Virus record (IMG/VR): IMGVR_UViG_3300046520_000319
Coordinates: 1 to 29,863 of that record
From: a virus
Reading direction: 5' to 3' (one strand)
Length of the DNA: 29,863 nt
Below are positions 22,129 through 29,780 of the stretch, piece after piece (positions within the stretch are counted from its first letter, which is position 1; each line of letters opens with the position of its first letter). The position numbers and the translations under genes were made by a program. The notes beneath the pieces were generated by a model, which searched no databases, was not told where the DNA came from, and saw only the letters and a list, made by a program, of their open reading frames with translations.

Positions 22129-22473
22129 ATGAGCACCAACCAAAAGAACGACGCTGCAGAAGCACCAGTTGTGAAGAGCCCAAACCGCCCAGTCATCACC
22201 CTGGACACGCCGATCATCCGAGGCTCAACCGAAATCACCGAGGTGACACTTCGCAAACCCGTCTCCGGTGAGCTGCGCGGCGTTTCACTGACCGATCTGC
22301 TGCAGATGGACGTGCTCGCGTTGCGCAAGGTGCTGCCGCGAATCACCACACCGACCCTGACTGATCACGATATCGGTTTGATGGATCCGGCCGACCTGGT
22401 GCAGATGGCTACCGAGGTCGCAGGTTTTTTGCTGCCGAAGTCGGCGAAGGTGGATGCATCCCTCGTTGTGTAG
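22129..22473 (+). CDS. E: Tail assembly chaperone gpE
   Basis: The 114-residue protein (P2 E 91) binds the tape measure during tail assembly. The start ATG 22129 has AAGGA 9 bases before and is preferred to an upstream TTG. The sequence has an S/N/P-rich disordered opening, then I-T-L-D-T-P-I-I-R-G and a helical C-terminal half (L-L-Q-M-D-V-L-A-L-R-K-V-L-P-R-I). It carries a T-TTT-TTG slip site near the end, which yields the longer E+E' form. Confidence 0.92.
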   Translation: MSTNQKNDAAEAPVVKSPNRPVITLDTPIIRGSTEITEVTLRKPVSGELRGVSLTDLLQMDVLALRKVLPRITTPTLTDHDIGLMDPADLVQMATEVAGFLLPKSAKVDASLVV

Positions 22474-22601
22474 ATGACGCCATGGCGGACATCGCCGTGA
22501 TTTTTCACTGGGGGCCAGTGGAGATGGATCCGCTCCCCCTGACCGAACTGATGGAATGGCGCGAGCGCGCTCGCAAGCGAAGTGGGGCGAAAGATGACTG
22601 A
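22129..22601 (+). CDS. E': gpE+E' fusion by -1 ribosomal frameshift
   Basis: TTTTTTG at 22425-22431 lies in the zero-frame phase X-XXY-YYZ (codons TTT TTG), the same heptamer used in P2 gene E. A -1 slip re-reads base 22431 and continues through 56 more codons to the stop at 22599-22601, giving 157 residues. The added part (A-M-A-D-I-A-V-I-F-H-W-G-P, then L-T-E-L-M-E-W-R-E-R-A) is the recognisable P2-like E' domain. It has no good start of its own and overlaps the T start. The ratio of E to E+E' is known in such phages to matter for tail assembly. Confidence 0.88.
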
Positions 22602-25542
22602 CAAGCTGCGGCTGGAATTTATGCTGTCGGCGATCGACAAGGTCACCGCGCCCCTTAAGCAAATCAGTGCTGGGAGTACTGCGACATCTCGCGCCCTGAA
22701 GGCGGCGCGGGATCAGTTGAAGGAGCTCAACGCCCAGCAGTCCAATATTTCCAGCTACACCCGCCAGCGCGAAGCCGTTCGCCAGTCCTCTGAGGAGCTG
22801 GCAAAGGCGCAGGACAAGTTGCGCGGCCTGCGTGAGCAACTGCAGAAGATGGACGCTCCCACAGCAGCCTTTCAGAAAGCGTTCGTTAATGCCTCCGCCT
22901 CGGTGGAAAAACTGACCAACAAACACACAGCGCAGCGATCGGAGCTGCAGCGCCTCATACCTCTCATGAAATCAACCGGTGCGGACACCCGCAACCTCGG
23001 TACCACCGAGCGCCGCTTGAAAACCGAGATCGAGGCGGCGAACAAATCCATCCAGACTCAGCGAGAGCGTCTCGCCGCCCTTGCCAAGCAGCAGGAACGG
23101 GTTTCAAAAGCACAGCGCAATTATTCCAAGGGAAGAGAGCTTGCTGGTAACGCAGCCGTCGCCGGCGCAAGTGCCGGTGCAGTGGGAGCGGCGACAGGCA
23201 TGCCAATCCTCGGGATGATCAAGAACTACTCGCGCTTCGAGGACGCGATGGCAGGCGTTGCGAAGCAAGTAGCCGGCGCCCGTGACGATAACGGTCAACT
23301 CACCCAGACGTATTACGACATGGGGGACGCGATCAAAAAGATGTCCGAAACAATCCCGATGGCGACTACAGACATCGCCGCGCTGGTAGAAGGCGGCGCC
23401 CGGATGGGCATTCAGGGTAAAGATGACTTGCTGGAATTTGCGCGCGTCGCGGCGACTGCTGCAACTGCGTTTGAGTTACCGGCAGATCAGGTTGGTGAGA
23501 GCCTGGCGCGCATTGCCAACCTCTATAAATTGCCAATCAAAAACGTTAGCCAGCTCGGGGATGCCATCAACTATCTTGACGACAACGCAATGTCGAAAGG
23601 CGGCGATATCATCGACGTCATGCAGCGCACAGCAGGCATCACCGCGTCTGTAGGTATGTCGTTTAAGGACGCCGCTGCGCTGGGCTCTACATTCCTGACA
23701 CTCGGGGCGTCATCAGAAATCGCTGCCACCGCTACTAACGCAATGATTCGAGAATTGGCTATTGCTACTCAGCAACCAAAGCGATTTGTTACAGGCCTGA
23801 AATCGATCGGGTTAGAGGCCAAAGCGGTTCAGGACGGCATGAGCAAGGATGCCACGGGCACCATTCAGAAAGTGCTGGAGGCAGTGAACAAGCTGCCGAA
23901 GAATCAGCAGCTCGGTGTGATGACCCAGCTCTTTGGCAAAGAATATGGCGATGACGCCGCGAAACTTGCGTCGAACATCGAGGAGTATCGCCGGCAGCTC
24001 GACCTGGTTAACGGCGCGGATAACGCACCGAAGCGCGATGGCTCGATGCAGCGCGAAGGAGACATCCGCGCGGATCAGTTGTCAGCCCGATGGGAGATGT
24101 CCCAGAACCGTATGTTCAACCTGAGCAGCGCACTCGGCGCCACTCTGCGACCAGCTCTAATCCAACTCGTCACCGGTTTTAACGGTGTCCTCGAACGAGT
24201 TAATGCCTGGGCGACGGCGAACCCGGGGTTGGTGTTGGGCATTTTGAAAGTTGCCGCCGGCATTGCGGCACTATCGATCGGCTTCAGCACTGTTGCGCTA
24301 GCGCTGGCCACAACCCTCGGCCCCTTCCTCGCCGTTCGTTATGGGCTGTCCCTCATAGGGATCCGACTGCCATCTTTGATCGGCCTGCTCTTCAATTTAG
24401 GTTCCAAAGTACTGCCCTTCGTAGGCCAGGCATTTATGTGGCTGGGAAGACTGTTCCTGGCCAATCCGATCGGTCTGGCTATTACTGCGATTGCTGCTGC
24501 GGCGTACCTGATCTATGCCAACTGGGACAAGGTGAAGGCTTACTTCGTCAGCGCTTGGGCAGAGATAAAACTCGGCTTCAGCGGCGGCATCGGCGACATC
24601 CTGCGCACGATAGTCAACTTCAGCCCCATTGGGCTGTTCTACCAAGCGTTCTCGGCCGTGATGAATTACATGGGAGTCGAGCTTCCGAGCAGGTTCACCG
24701 AATTCGGAGGAATGATCATTTCAGGGCTCGTCAATGGCATCACTGGGGCGATGGATTCGGTTAAAACCGCGATCTCGGATGCTGGCAGCAGCACCGTGGA
24801 TTGGTTCAAGGAGAAGCTCGGTATTCACAGTCCCTCCCGTGTGTTTGCCGAGCTGGGCGGTTTCACGATGGCGGGCTTGGCACAGGGTGTAAATGAAGGC
24901 CAGAGCGGACCAATGGAAGCCGTCAAAGCCGTAGGCGAGCTAATGACCCAAGCGGGCACTGTAACCATCGGTGCCATTACCAACGCTGGAGCAATGCTAA
25001 ACCCAATCTCTGCCGTGCCTGGTGTCGCCGCAGCAGCGCTTTCACCTGCGGCTGCCTTGCCTGGTGTCGCTGCAGCAGCGCTATCACCTGCGACTGCCGT
25101 GCCTGGTGTTGCCGCAGCAGCGCTATCACCTGCGGCTGCTGTGCCTGGTGTGGCTGCAGCAGCGCTGACACCTGCCGCTGCCGTGCGTGGAGCAGCTGCT
25201 GCTGCACTCAAGCCCGCCGGTTCCGTCGCAGGAACGAGTGCTGAAAGTAGCGGCCTGCTCGAATCAATTGTGGGAATAGGCAAAAAACTGGCTCAAGCAG
25301 GTGCGATGGCTGTCGGCATCGGCGGTGCTCAGCAAGCGATCGCCATCGATAATCGCCCACCGATCGCTCCCGCTGCAGCCCCTGCAGCGGTGCAGATGGC
25401 TCCCCAACAAATCGTTATCAACATTCACCCAGCAGCGGGGATGGACGCAGCAGCAATCGCTCGCGCCGTGTCTGCCGAACTGGACAAACGCCAATATGCA
25501 AAACAAGCCAAGGGGCGCAGTGCCCTCTTTGACCAGGAGTAA
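22594..25542 (+). CDS. T: Tail tape measure protein (P2 gpT)
   Basis: It sets tail length and is ejected with the DNA. ATG 22594 lies inside the E' reading frame. The 982 residues are longer than P2 gpT (815), implying a longer tail. The layout is: coiled coil at about 10-190; a tape-measure core (PhageMin_Tail-like, starting near Y-S-R-F-E-D-A-M-A-G-V, about 205-430); several hydrophobic segments at about 545-650; then L-G-I-H-S-P-S-R-V-F near 743. After this comes an unusual Ala/Pro repeat tract (about 795-878), then a Pro/Ala-rich and charged end. GGGGCGAAAG precedes the start. Confidence 0.95.
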   Translation: MTDKLRLEFMLSAIDKVTAPLKQISAGSTATSRALKAARDQLKELNAQQSNISSYTRQREAVRQSSEELAKAQDKLRGLREQLQKMDAPTAAFQKAFVNASASVEKLTNKHTAQRSELQRLIPLMKSTGADTRNLGTTERRLKTEIEAANKSIQTQRERLAALAKQQERVSKAQRNYSKGRELAGNAAVAGASAGAVGAATGMPILGMIKNYSRFEDAMAGVAKQVAGARDDNGQLTQTYYDMGDAIKKMSETIPMATTDIAALVEGGARMGIQGKDDLLEFARVAATAATAFELPADQVGESLARIANLYKLPIKNVSQLGDAINYLDDNAMSKGGDIIDVMQRTAGITASVGMSFKDAAALGSTFLTLGASSEIAATATNAMIRELAIATQQPKRFVTGLKSIGLEAKAVQDGMSKDATGTIQKVLEAVNKLPKNQQLGVMTQLFGKEYGDDAAKLASNIEEYRRQLDLVNGADNAPKRDGSMQREGDIRADQLSARWEMSQNRMFNLSSALGATLRPALIQLVTGFNGVLERVNAWATANPGLVLGILKVAAGIAALSIGFSTVALALATTLGPFLAVRYGLSLIGIRLPSLIGLLFNLGSKVLPFVGQAFMWLGRLFLANPIGLAITAIAAAAYLIYANWDKVKAYFVSAWAEIKLGFSGGIGDILRTIVNFSPIGLFYQAFSAVMNYMGVELPSRFTEFGGMIISGLVNGITGAMDSVKTAISDAGSSTVDWFKEKLGIHSPSRVFAELGGFTMAGLAQGVNEGQSGPMEAVKAVGELMTQAGTVTIGAITNAGAMLNPISAVPGVAAAALSPAAALPGVAAAALSPATAVPGVAAAALSPAAAVPGVAAAALTPAAAVRGAAAAALKPAGSVAGTSAESSGLLESIVGIGKKLAQAGAMAVGIGGAQQAIAIDNRPPIAPAAAPAAVQMAPQQIVINIHPAAGMDAAAIARAVSAELDKRQYAKQAKGRSALFDQE
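24976..25227 (+). repeat. 42-bp tandem repeat within gene T
   Basis: Units of 42 bases (14 codons) repeat in tandem, coding P-G-V-A-A-A-A-L-S-P-A-A-A-V with small changes. Clear units start at 25018, 25060, 25102, 25144 and 25186 (the last diverged to R-G-A-A-A-A-A-L-K-P-A-G-S-V). A degenerate sixth copy lies at 24976-25017. Codons at third positions differ between copies, so the expansion is not brand new. Confidence 0.9.
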
Positions 25543-25548
25543 ACGGTA

Positions 25549-25989
25549 ATGATGATGGCTCTCGGCATGTTCATCTTCAGTTTGGAAACCTTGGCATATC
25601 AGGAGCTGCAGCGGCAGACGGAGTGGCGTCACGGCTCGACGTCACGTATCGGCACCAATCCATCTCGCCAGTTTTTGGGGCGTGGTGAAGACTCAATCAA
25701 CATGCCAGGCATTCTTTTGCCGGCACTCGCCGGCACGCCGCTGAGTCTCGACACGCTCCGCGCAATGGCCGATACCGGCAAGGCATGGCCGTTGATCGAA
25801 GGCACCGGCAGGATCTTGGGCATCTGGGTCATCGACAACATTACCGAGAACAAAACTTTGTTCTTCCCGGATGGCGCAGCACGACGCATCGAATTCACCA
25901 TCGCGCTCAAACGGATCGATGACGGCCGGGTTGATCTACTCGGCGCCGGCGTGAGCACAGCCGGCAATATCTTGAGGAAAATCCTGTGA
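25549..25989 (+). CDS. U: Tail terminator protein (P2 gpU)
   Basis: It ends tail tube growth at the head-proximal end. It opens with M-M-M-A-L-G-M-F-I-F, as P2 gpU opens M-M-M-V-L-G, followed by Y-Q-E-L-Q-R-Q-T-E-W-R-H (about residues 19-30). The 146 residues compare with 159 in P2. The first of three possible ATGs (25549, 25552, 25555) is used. It is 6 bases after T and overlaps D by GTGA. Confidence 0.93.
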   Translation: MMMALGMFIFSLETLAYQELQRQTEWRHGSTSRIGTNPSRQFLGRGEDSINMPGILLPALAGTPLSLDTLRAMADTGKAWPLIEGTGRILGIWVIDNITENKTLFFPDGAARRIEFTIALKRIDDGRVDLLGAGVSTAGNILRKIL

Positions 25990-27275
25990 TCGACCAAGCA
26001 CTCAGCCGGGTCGACGGCTATCTGAACGACGCGCAGGCCTCCATCCGCGAAGCGAGGGCCTACCCTCGTCCGATCTGTCGACTGGAGGTCGACGGACGCG
26101 ACATCACAGCGGCGATCGAGAAGCGCCTAATGAGCATCGAGCTCACCGACAACCGCGGACTCACAGCAGACCAGCTCGACGTCACCCTGTCGGATCATGA
26201 CGGTCGCCTGGCAATCCCACCGAAGGGTGCGACCCTACGGCTATGGCTTGGCTGGAGCGACACCGGGCTGGTCGATAAAGGCACCTACACGGTCGACGAA
26301 ACCGAGCACAGCGGCGCGCCAGATCAGTTGAACATCCGGGCTCGCAGCGTAGATCTGAATGCAGGACTGAAAGCCAAACGGGAGCGAAGCTGGCACGACG
26401 AGACGATCGAGACGGTGGTGCAAGCCATTGCAGGTGCCTATGGTCTTGGCCCTTTGGTCAGCGCCGCGCTCAGTGCCATCCAGGTTGTCCACCTTGATCA
26501 GGCCAATGAGTCAGACGCGAACCTGCTTTCGCGCTTAGGACAAGAGCACGATGCGATCGCAACGGTGAAAGCGGGCAAACTGCTGTTCATGCCGATCGGC
26601 AATGGCACTAGTGCCAGCGGCCTGTCACTGCCACATATCACCCTGACCCGCCGCGACGGTGATCAGCATCGATTCCTGCAGGCGAACCGAGACAGCTACA
26701 CGGGTGTGCGGGCGTTCTATTACGACGTCAACAGCGCGGAGAAAAAAGAGGCTCTCTCCGGAGGCGGCGACAACATCAAGGATCTGCGTCACTCCTACAC
26801 GGATCAGAAAAGCGCTCTGGTGGCTGCCCGCGCTGAGTGGAACAACCTGCAACGTGGAAGCGCGACGCTCAGTTATTCGCTGGCACGCGGCCGGCCGGAA
26901 CTGACACCAGAGCTGACTTATTCGCTAATCGGCATCAAGCAGGAAATCGCAGACGTGATCTGGTTGGGCGGTAACGTGAAACACAGCTTCACTTCGGATT
27001 CGTTCACCACGAGTCTTGAACTCGAGTCGATGCTGCCAGACGGTGACGAGGTAGCCGAACTGGCGGACGATAGCGGCGACTACACAGGAATTTCGGCTTG
27101 GTATCGAGACGGGAAAAGTGGTCAGCAGCAGAAGTTGAGCGAGGGTGATCAGAGCAAACCTAAGCGGTTGACCCACCTTTATGAGAGCAAGGCTTCAGCA
27201 CAGCGGGCGGCGGATAGGGAGTACAAGCGGCTGCAGGCCAAGAATGGGGCAGATGCCCCAGGCACCCCGACATGA
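25986..27275 (+). CDS. D: Baseplate hub / late control protein (P2 gpD)
   Basis: Baseplate hub related to T4 gp27. The start is GTG 25986, overlapping the U stop (GTGA). Features include Y-P-R-P-I-C-R-L-E-V-D-G-R-D-I-T near 27-42, L-S-D-H-D-G-R-L near 86, L-R-L-W-L-G-W near 103, and A-N-E-S-D-A-N-L-L-S-R-L-G near 173. The C-terminus is an acid-then-basic tail of about 70 residues (ending A-P-G-T-P-T). At 429 it is longer than P2 gpD (387). It ends the late operon; no clear terminator follows before the convergent minus-strand genes. Confidence 0.94.
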   Translation: MIDQALSRVDGYLNDAQASIREARAYPRPICRLEVDGRDITAAIEKRLMSIELTDNRGLTADQLDVTLSDHDGRLAIPPKGATLRLWLGWSDTGLVDKGTYTVDETEHSGAPDQLNIRARSVDLNAGLKAKRERSWHDETIETVVQAIAGAYGLGPLVSAALSAIQVVHLDQANESDANLLSRLGQEHDAIATVKAGKLLFMPIGNGTSASGLSLPHITLTRRDGDQHRFLQANRDSYTGVRAFYYDVNSAEKKEALSGGGDNIKDLRHSYTDQKSALVAARAEWNNLQRGSATLSYSLARGRPELTPELTYSLIGIKQEIADVIWLGGNVKHSFTSDSFTTSLELESMLPDGDEVAELADDSGDYTGISAWYRDGKSGQQQKLSEGDQSKPKRLTHLYESKASAQRAADREYKRLQAKNGADAPGTPT

Positions 27276-27305
27276 TGAGCCGGGGTGAGGTGAATGGGTC
27301 GGAAG

Positions 27306-27479
27306 TCAATCCGCCTGGGCCATCATCTCCGCAATACGAAGGATATGGCTTTGATCGGCCTGCGACATTTTCCGATACATGCTCAACAGAATGCATTCCA
27401 ACTGCGTCAGCTGAGAGGCGGCAGATTCCCCGTCCCGAACGTCCTGTTCAAGTTGCTCCAAAACGCCTCGATCCAACAT
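27306..27479 (-). CDS. 57-aa hypothetical protein, early region
   Basis: A short minus-strand gene with a good ribosome site (TAGGAG, 8 bases from ATG 27477-27479). The 57-residue helical product is rich in Leu, Gln, Met and Glu (opening M-L-D-R-G-V-L-E-Q-L, ending I-A-E-M-M-A-Q-A-D). No family is recognised. It lies downstream of the repressor on the same strand and may be made from the lysogenic transcript, as repressor-linked small genes often are. A dyad (AAAGCCGC 27494-27501 and GCGGCTTT 27519-27526) lies between the two genes and could attenuate. Confidence 0.6.
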   Translation of the reverse strand: MLDRGVLEQLEQDVRDGESAASQLTQLECILLSMYRKMSQADQSHILRIAEMMAQAD

Positions 27480-27604
27480 GCTCACTACTCCTAAAAGCCG
27501 CAGAGGATCGTCTAAATCGCGGCTTTCCGAAGCCCCAAATGAGCACTCTTTCGTTCGGCTGTGCTGCCTCGTCCTACGCGAGGTCAGTCCAGTGGGAGGT
27601 TACC

Positions 27605-27970
27605 CTACGACTTTTTTGCAGCCGCTTCGGCCAAGCCTGTAGCGACTCGGTGAACCACGATCTGATCGCCTGGACTCAGCGAACGAAAGCAGTTCAGAAC
27701 CTCATTTTCGACAGTGGTTTGTGTTCCAGCCACTGTGTCTCGCCGGCCGAAAAGAACATACATCACGTCCACGCCAATCTTCGAAATTGCCAACAGGTAA
27801 GCCGTGTCCGGTCTCTGTCGGTCGTTCTCGTAATTGCCTTGGGAGTTCCGTTTCACACCGCCTATATCTGCGAAATCGTTTTGATTGATTCCAAGCCGGT
27901 CGCGCTCTTCCCGGAGCCGCTCGCCCAAAGTTTTTTCCAAGGATTCTCCGGTTACACAAATTTTTGGCAT
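27605..27970 (-). CDS. CI-like helix-turn-helix repressor
   Basis: The prophage immunity repressor. With ATG 27970 it has 121 residues. An HTH (XRE-type) is visible from about residue 12 to 60: L-G-E-R-L-R-E-E-R-D-R-L-G-I-N-Q-N-D-F-A-D-I-G-G-V then R-N-S-Q-G-N-Y-E-N-D-R-Q-R-P-D. G-V-D-V-M-Y-V-L-F-G follows at about 71-80. There is no LexA-like S24 autopeptidase part; the C-terminal ~40 residues are helical, perhaps for dimerisation, so it should be removed by an antirepressor rather than by RecA-driven cleavage. It faces the Cro/Cox-like gene across a 64-base gap. A 67-codon upstream extension is rejected because it would cover the operator and that gene. Confidence 0.88.
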   Translation of the reverse strand: MPKICVTGESLEKTLGERLREERDRLGINQNDFADIGGVKRNSQGNYENDRQRPDTAYLLAISKIGVDVMYVLFGRRDTVAGTQTTVENEVLNCFRSLSPGDQIVVHRVATGLAEAAAKKS

Positions 27971-27977
27971 GCACCGC

Positions 27978-28005
27978 TTTACACAGCCAATTTCTTGGGC
28001 ATAAT
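27978..28005 (+). promoter_or_regulatory. Early rightward promoter
   Basis: TTTACA (27978-27983) and CATAAT (28000-28005), each five of six to consensus, are separated by 16 bases. This is the likely early lytic promoter for the Cro/Cox-like gene, next to the repressor start. Just downstream the direct repeat TGAACAC occurs at 28026 and 28036, exactly 10 bases apart (one helix turn), and may be an operator. Confidence 0.6.
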
Positions 28006-28034
28006 GATGGCACACACAACACGATTGAACACAC

Positions 28035-28244
28035 ATGAACACTATGCCCGTCCTCCTTACAGCCGAGCAAGCCCGCGCAGAACTTGACCGCAACGGGATA
28101 ACGATTGCCCATTTTTGCCGCGAACACGGCTTGAACAAAAATTTGGTCAGCGATTTGTTGAACGGTCGCAAGAAGGGCGTGCGAGGCGAGGCCCGACGTG
28201 CAGCTGTGCTTCTAAAAATTAAAGACGGTGTGATTCCAAATTAA
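28035..28244 (+). CDS. Cro/Cox-like DNA-binding protein
   Basis: A 69-residue basic protein with a helix-turn-helix visible at about 24-50 (I-A-H-F-C-R-E-H-G-L-N-K-N-L-V-S-D-L-L-N then G-R-K-K-G). In P2-like phages the gene divergent from the repressor switches off lysogenic transcription and may also act as excisionase. The start is ATG 28035 or ATG 28044; neither has a strong ribosome site. The stop shares one base with the next ATG (TAATG). Confidence 0.83.
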   Translation: MNTMPVLLTAEQARAELDRNGITIAHFCREHGLNKNLVSDLLNGRKKGVRGEARRAAVLLKIKDGVIPN

Positions 28245-28273
28245 TGGCATTAGGCCAGGCGAGAAACCAGAAG

Positions 28274-28747
28274 ATGAAACGCACCGTTCTAGAAACCCGC
28301 AGGCAGGTCGTAAGCGCAGTGATTTGCGCGTATCCAGGCGGTCGTGATTGCGCCGCCCCGCGCTTGGGTATGTCGGTGAAAAAGTTCGACAACCATGCCT
28401 ATGAGAACGCGGGCAGCCGACCTCTTACTGACGAGCAGATCCGCCTGTTGGAGTCACAGACTGGAACCACTCACCTTCCTGACTTCGTCTGCAACCTGTA
28501 CGGCGGTGTGTTCGTTCCGGTTGCCGAAGCCGAGCAATTGGACAACCTGGATCTGTATGCCCGCTCGATCAATACAGCGGTAAAGCGTGGCCTCGTCGAC
28601 GCGATCATTTCCAAAGCACTTCAGGACGGCGTCATCGAGGACGACGAAGTGCAGGCCATTCTTGCGGCGCACCGTGCGCACGTAGCAGCCAGACACGAAG
28701 AGATCACTGCCGTGATCGTTCTGCATCGGGAAAACCCGGGCAACTAG
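28274..28747 (+). CDS. Phage regulatory CII-family protein
   Basis: The 157-residue product (opening M-K-R-T-V-L-E-T-R-R-Q-V-V) fits the phage CII-like regulator family found in Pseudomonas P2-like phages. C-A-A-P-R-L-G-M-S-V-K-K-F-D-N-H-A-Y-E-N (about 23-42) is the conserved part, followed by R-P-L-T-D-E-Q-I-R-L-L-E. It is probably a DNA-binding regulator of early or lysogenic transcription. ATG 28244, which overlaps the preceding stop, would give 10 more residues and cannot be excluded. Confidence 0.8.
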   Translation: MKRTVLETRRQVVSAVICAYPGGRDCAAPRLGMSVKKFDNHAYENAGSRPLTDEQIRLLESQTGTTHLPDFVCNLYGGVFVPVAEAEQLDNLDLYARSINTAVKRGLVDAIISKALQDGVIEDDEVQAILAAHRAHVAARHEEITAVIVLHRENPGN

Positions 28748-28824
28748 GAATCGAAATAGGCGCTGGAAGCGTCGCCATTTTTCGGCATTAGCCGAGGGCC
28801 GCGATTAGCGGCGGGGAGAAAAAA

Positions 28825-29106
28825 GTGAGCACTTATAAGCTGGTATGTCCGCACTGCCGGGAGCGAATGCGCATCCGAACCAGTGAGGGCACGCATATCT
28901 TTTTGCGTATTGCCTACCTGCAATGCATCAACGAGGCCTGCGGTTGGTCGGTCAGGGCTCAGTTTGAAATGACTCACGAAATGAGCCCATCAGGTATGCC
29001 GAACCCGGCTGTTTGTTTGCCAGTGGCCCCCGTCGCTATTCGCCGGCAGGCAATGAAAAAGGAAGGCGAGCAGCAAATGGATCTACTTGGACTGGAGACA
29101 GCCTGA
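28825..29106 (+). CDS. ogr: Ogr/Delta-family zinc-finger late activator
   Basis: A 93-residue homologue of P2 Ogr, which turns on late genes by contacting RNA polymerase alpha. The start is GTG 28825 with GGGGAG 10 bases upstream. The zinc ligands are C8-P-H-C11 and C34-I-N-E-A-C39, the family's C-x2-C...C-x4-C pattern. In P2 ogr lies after D near att; here it is among early genes right of the switch, so its own control differs. Its likely targets are the dyads before P/O, V and FI. Confidence 0.9.
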   Translation: MSTYKLVCPHCRERMRIRTSEGTHIFLRIAYLQCINEACGWSVRAQFEMTHEMSPSGMPNPAVCLPVAPVAIRRQAMKKEGEQQMDLLGLETA

Positions 29107-29462
29107 TGAACACACTAATCAGCAAGCAGAATCCCGAGCGCGAATATCGCGCCGCCATGCAAGACACCGCGCTTTGCTACATGCAGCGCCACCAGGCAGA
29201 GCACCTTGGCAACGATCAACAGCTCTTTACCCGAACGATCGCCCACCTGCAGACAACTCTGGAGGTACCCAACTTTCTTGCCGAGAACCTGACGGGCTTG
29301 GCATATGGACAACTGCGCGCCGGTGCGGGTCAGCGACGCCTTGATCTGAAAAACAGCAGTGAATCGGTTGCAGTCTTTGCCGATCCAGCCAGCGGTAAGT
29401 GTTACGCCATCCCCGTCGCGCTGATCTTCCAGTATCTGGTCGAGGCTCGGAGCGTCGACTGA
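29106..29462 (+). CDS. 118-aa hypothetical protein
   Basis: Starts on the last base of the Ogr stop (TGATG), so it is coupled to it. The sequence has a helical first half (R-E-Y-R-A-A-M-Q-D-T near residues 12-21, then Q-R-H-Q-A-E-H-L) and a beta-like end with V-A-V-F-A-D-P-A-S-G-K-C-Y-A-I-P near 93. No domain is recognised. Its context is the early replication region of the phage. Confidence 0.7.
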   Translation: MNTLISKQNPEREYRAAMQDTALCYMQRHQAEHLGNDQQLFTRTIAHLQTTLEVPNFLAENLTGLAYGQLRAGAGQRRLDLKNSSESVAVFADPASGKCYAIPVALIFQYLVEARSVD

Positions 29463-29546
29463 AACCCCTCAACAACTGATCGAATCGCTCCACCGTTTGC
29501 GTGTGGGTTTGGGTGAATTGCGCCCGAAATCAGGAAAAAAACAGCC

Positions 29547-29780
29547 ATGAGCACAGCACTATCCATACAGATGAGCCTGAGCGAAAGCCTCGCCGAAGCC
29601 TTGCTAAAGGAGCTCCGTGAGCGCCTGCGGATGGGTATTCAGGAGCACTGGTACGCGGATCAGTTTCGCTGCGTTCCTGATGGTCTGCGCACCAGCGCCA
29701 TTCTCTCGGCCTACCCCGCACTGGAGGCTCAAAAGACAACTCTCGGCGCCCTCCGGGTCGCTATCAGAAAGCAGGCATGA
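29547..29780 (+). CDS. 77-aa hypothetical protein
   Basis: A small helical protein with S-L-S-E-S-L-A-E-A-L-L-K-E-L-R-E-R-L near its start; no family is recognised. AGGA lies about 11 bases upstream. The 84-base gap before it is open in one frame up to a TGA overlapping its start (29548-29550), but that frame lacks an ATG or GTG with a ribosome site at a sensible place. The gene overlaps the next by ATGA. Confidence 0.6.
   Translation: MSTALSIQMSLSESLAEALLKELRERLRMGIQEHWYADQFRCVPDGLRTSAILSAYPALEAQKTTLGALRVAIRKQA

Noticed and set aside
24976-25227. CRISPR-like array
   Set aside because: The repeats are head-to-tail 42-bp coding units without spacers and in frame within gene T.
8872-27275. 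R-type pyocin (tailocin) cluster
   Set aside because: Capsid, portal, scaffold and terminase genes, a cos-like site and a replication region are all present, which tailocins lack.
27272-28087. 271-codon plus-strand frame after D
   Set aside because: It runs antisense to both the 57-aa gene and the repressor, which have recognisable features. No ribosome site is seen.
29425-29550. Small coupled ORF before the 77-aa gene
   Set aside because: The frame is open and ends in TGA overlapping the next start, but it has no ATG or GTG start with a ribosome site at a sensible position.
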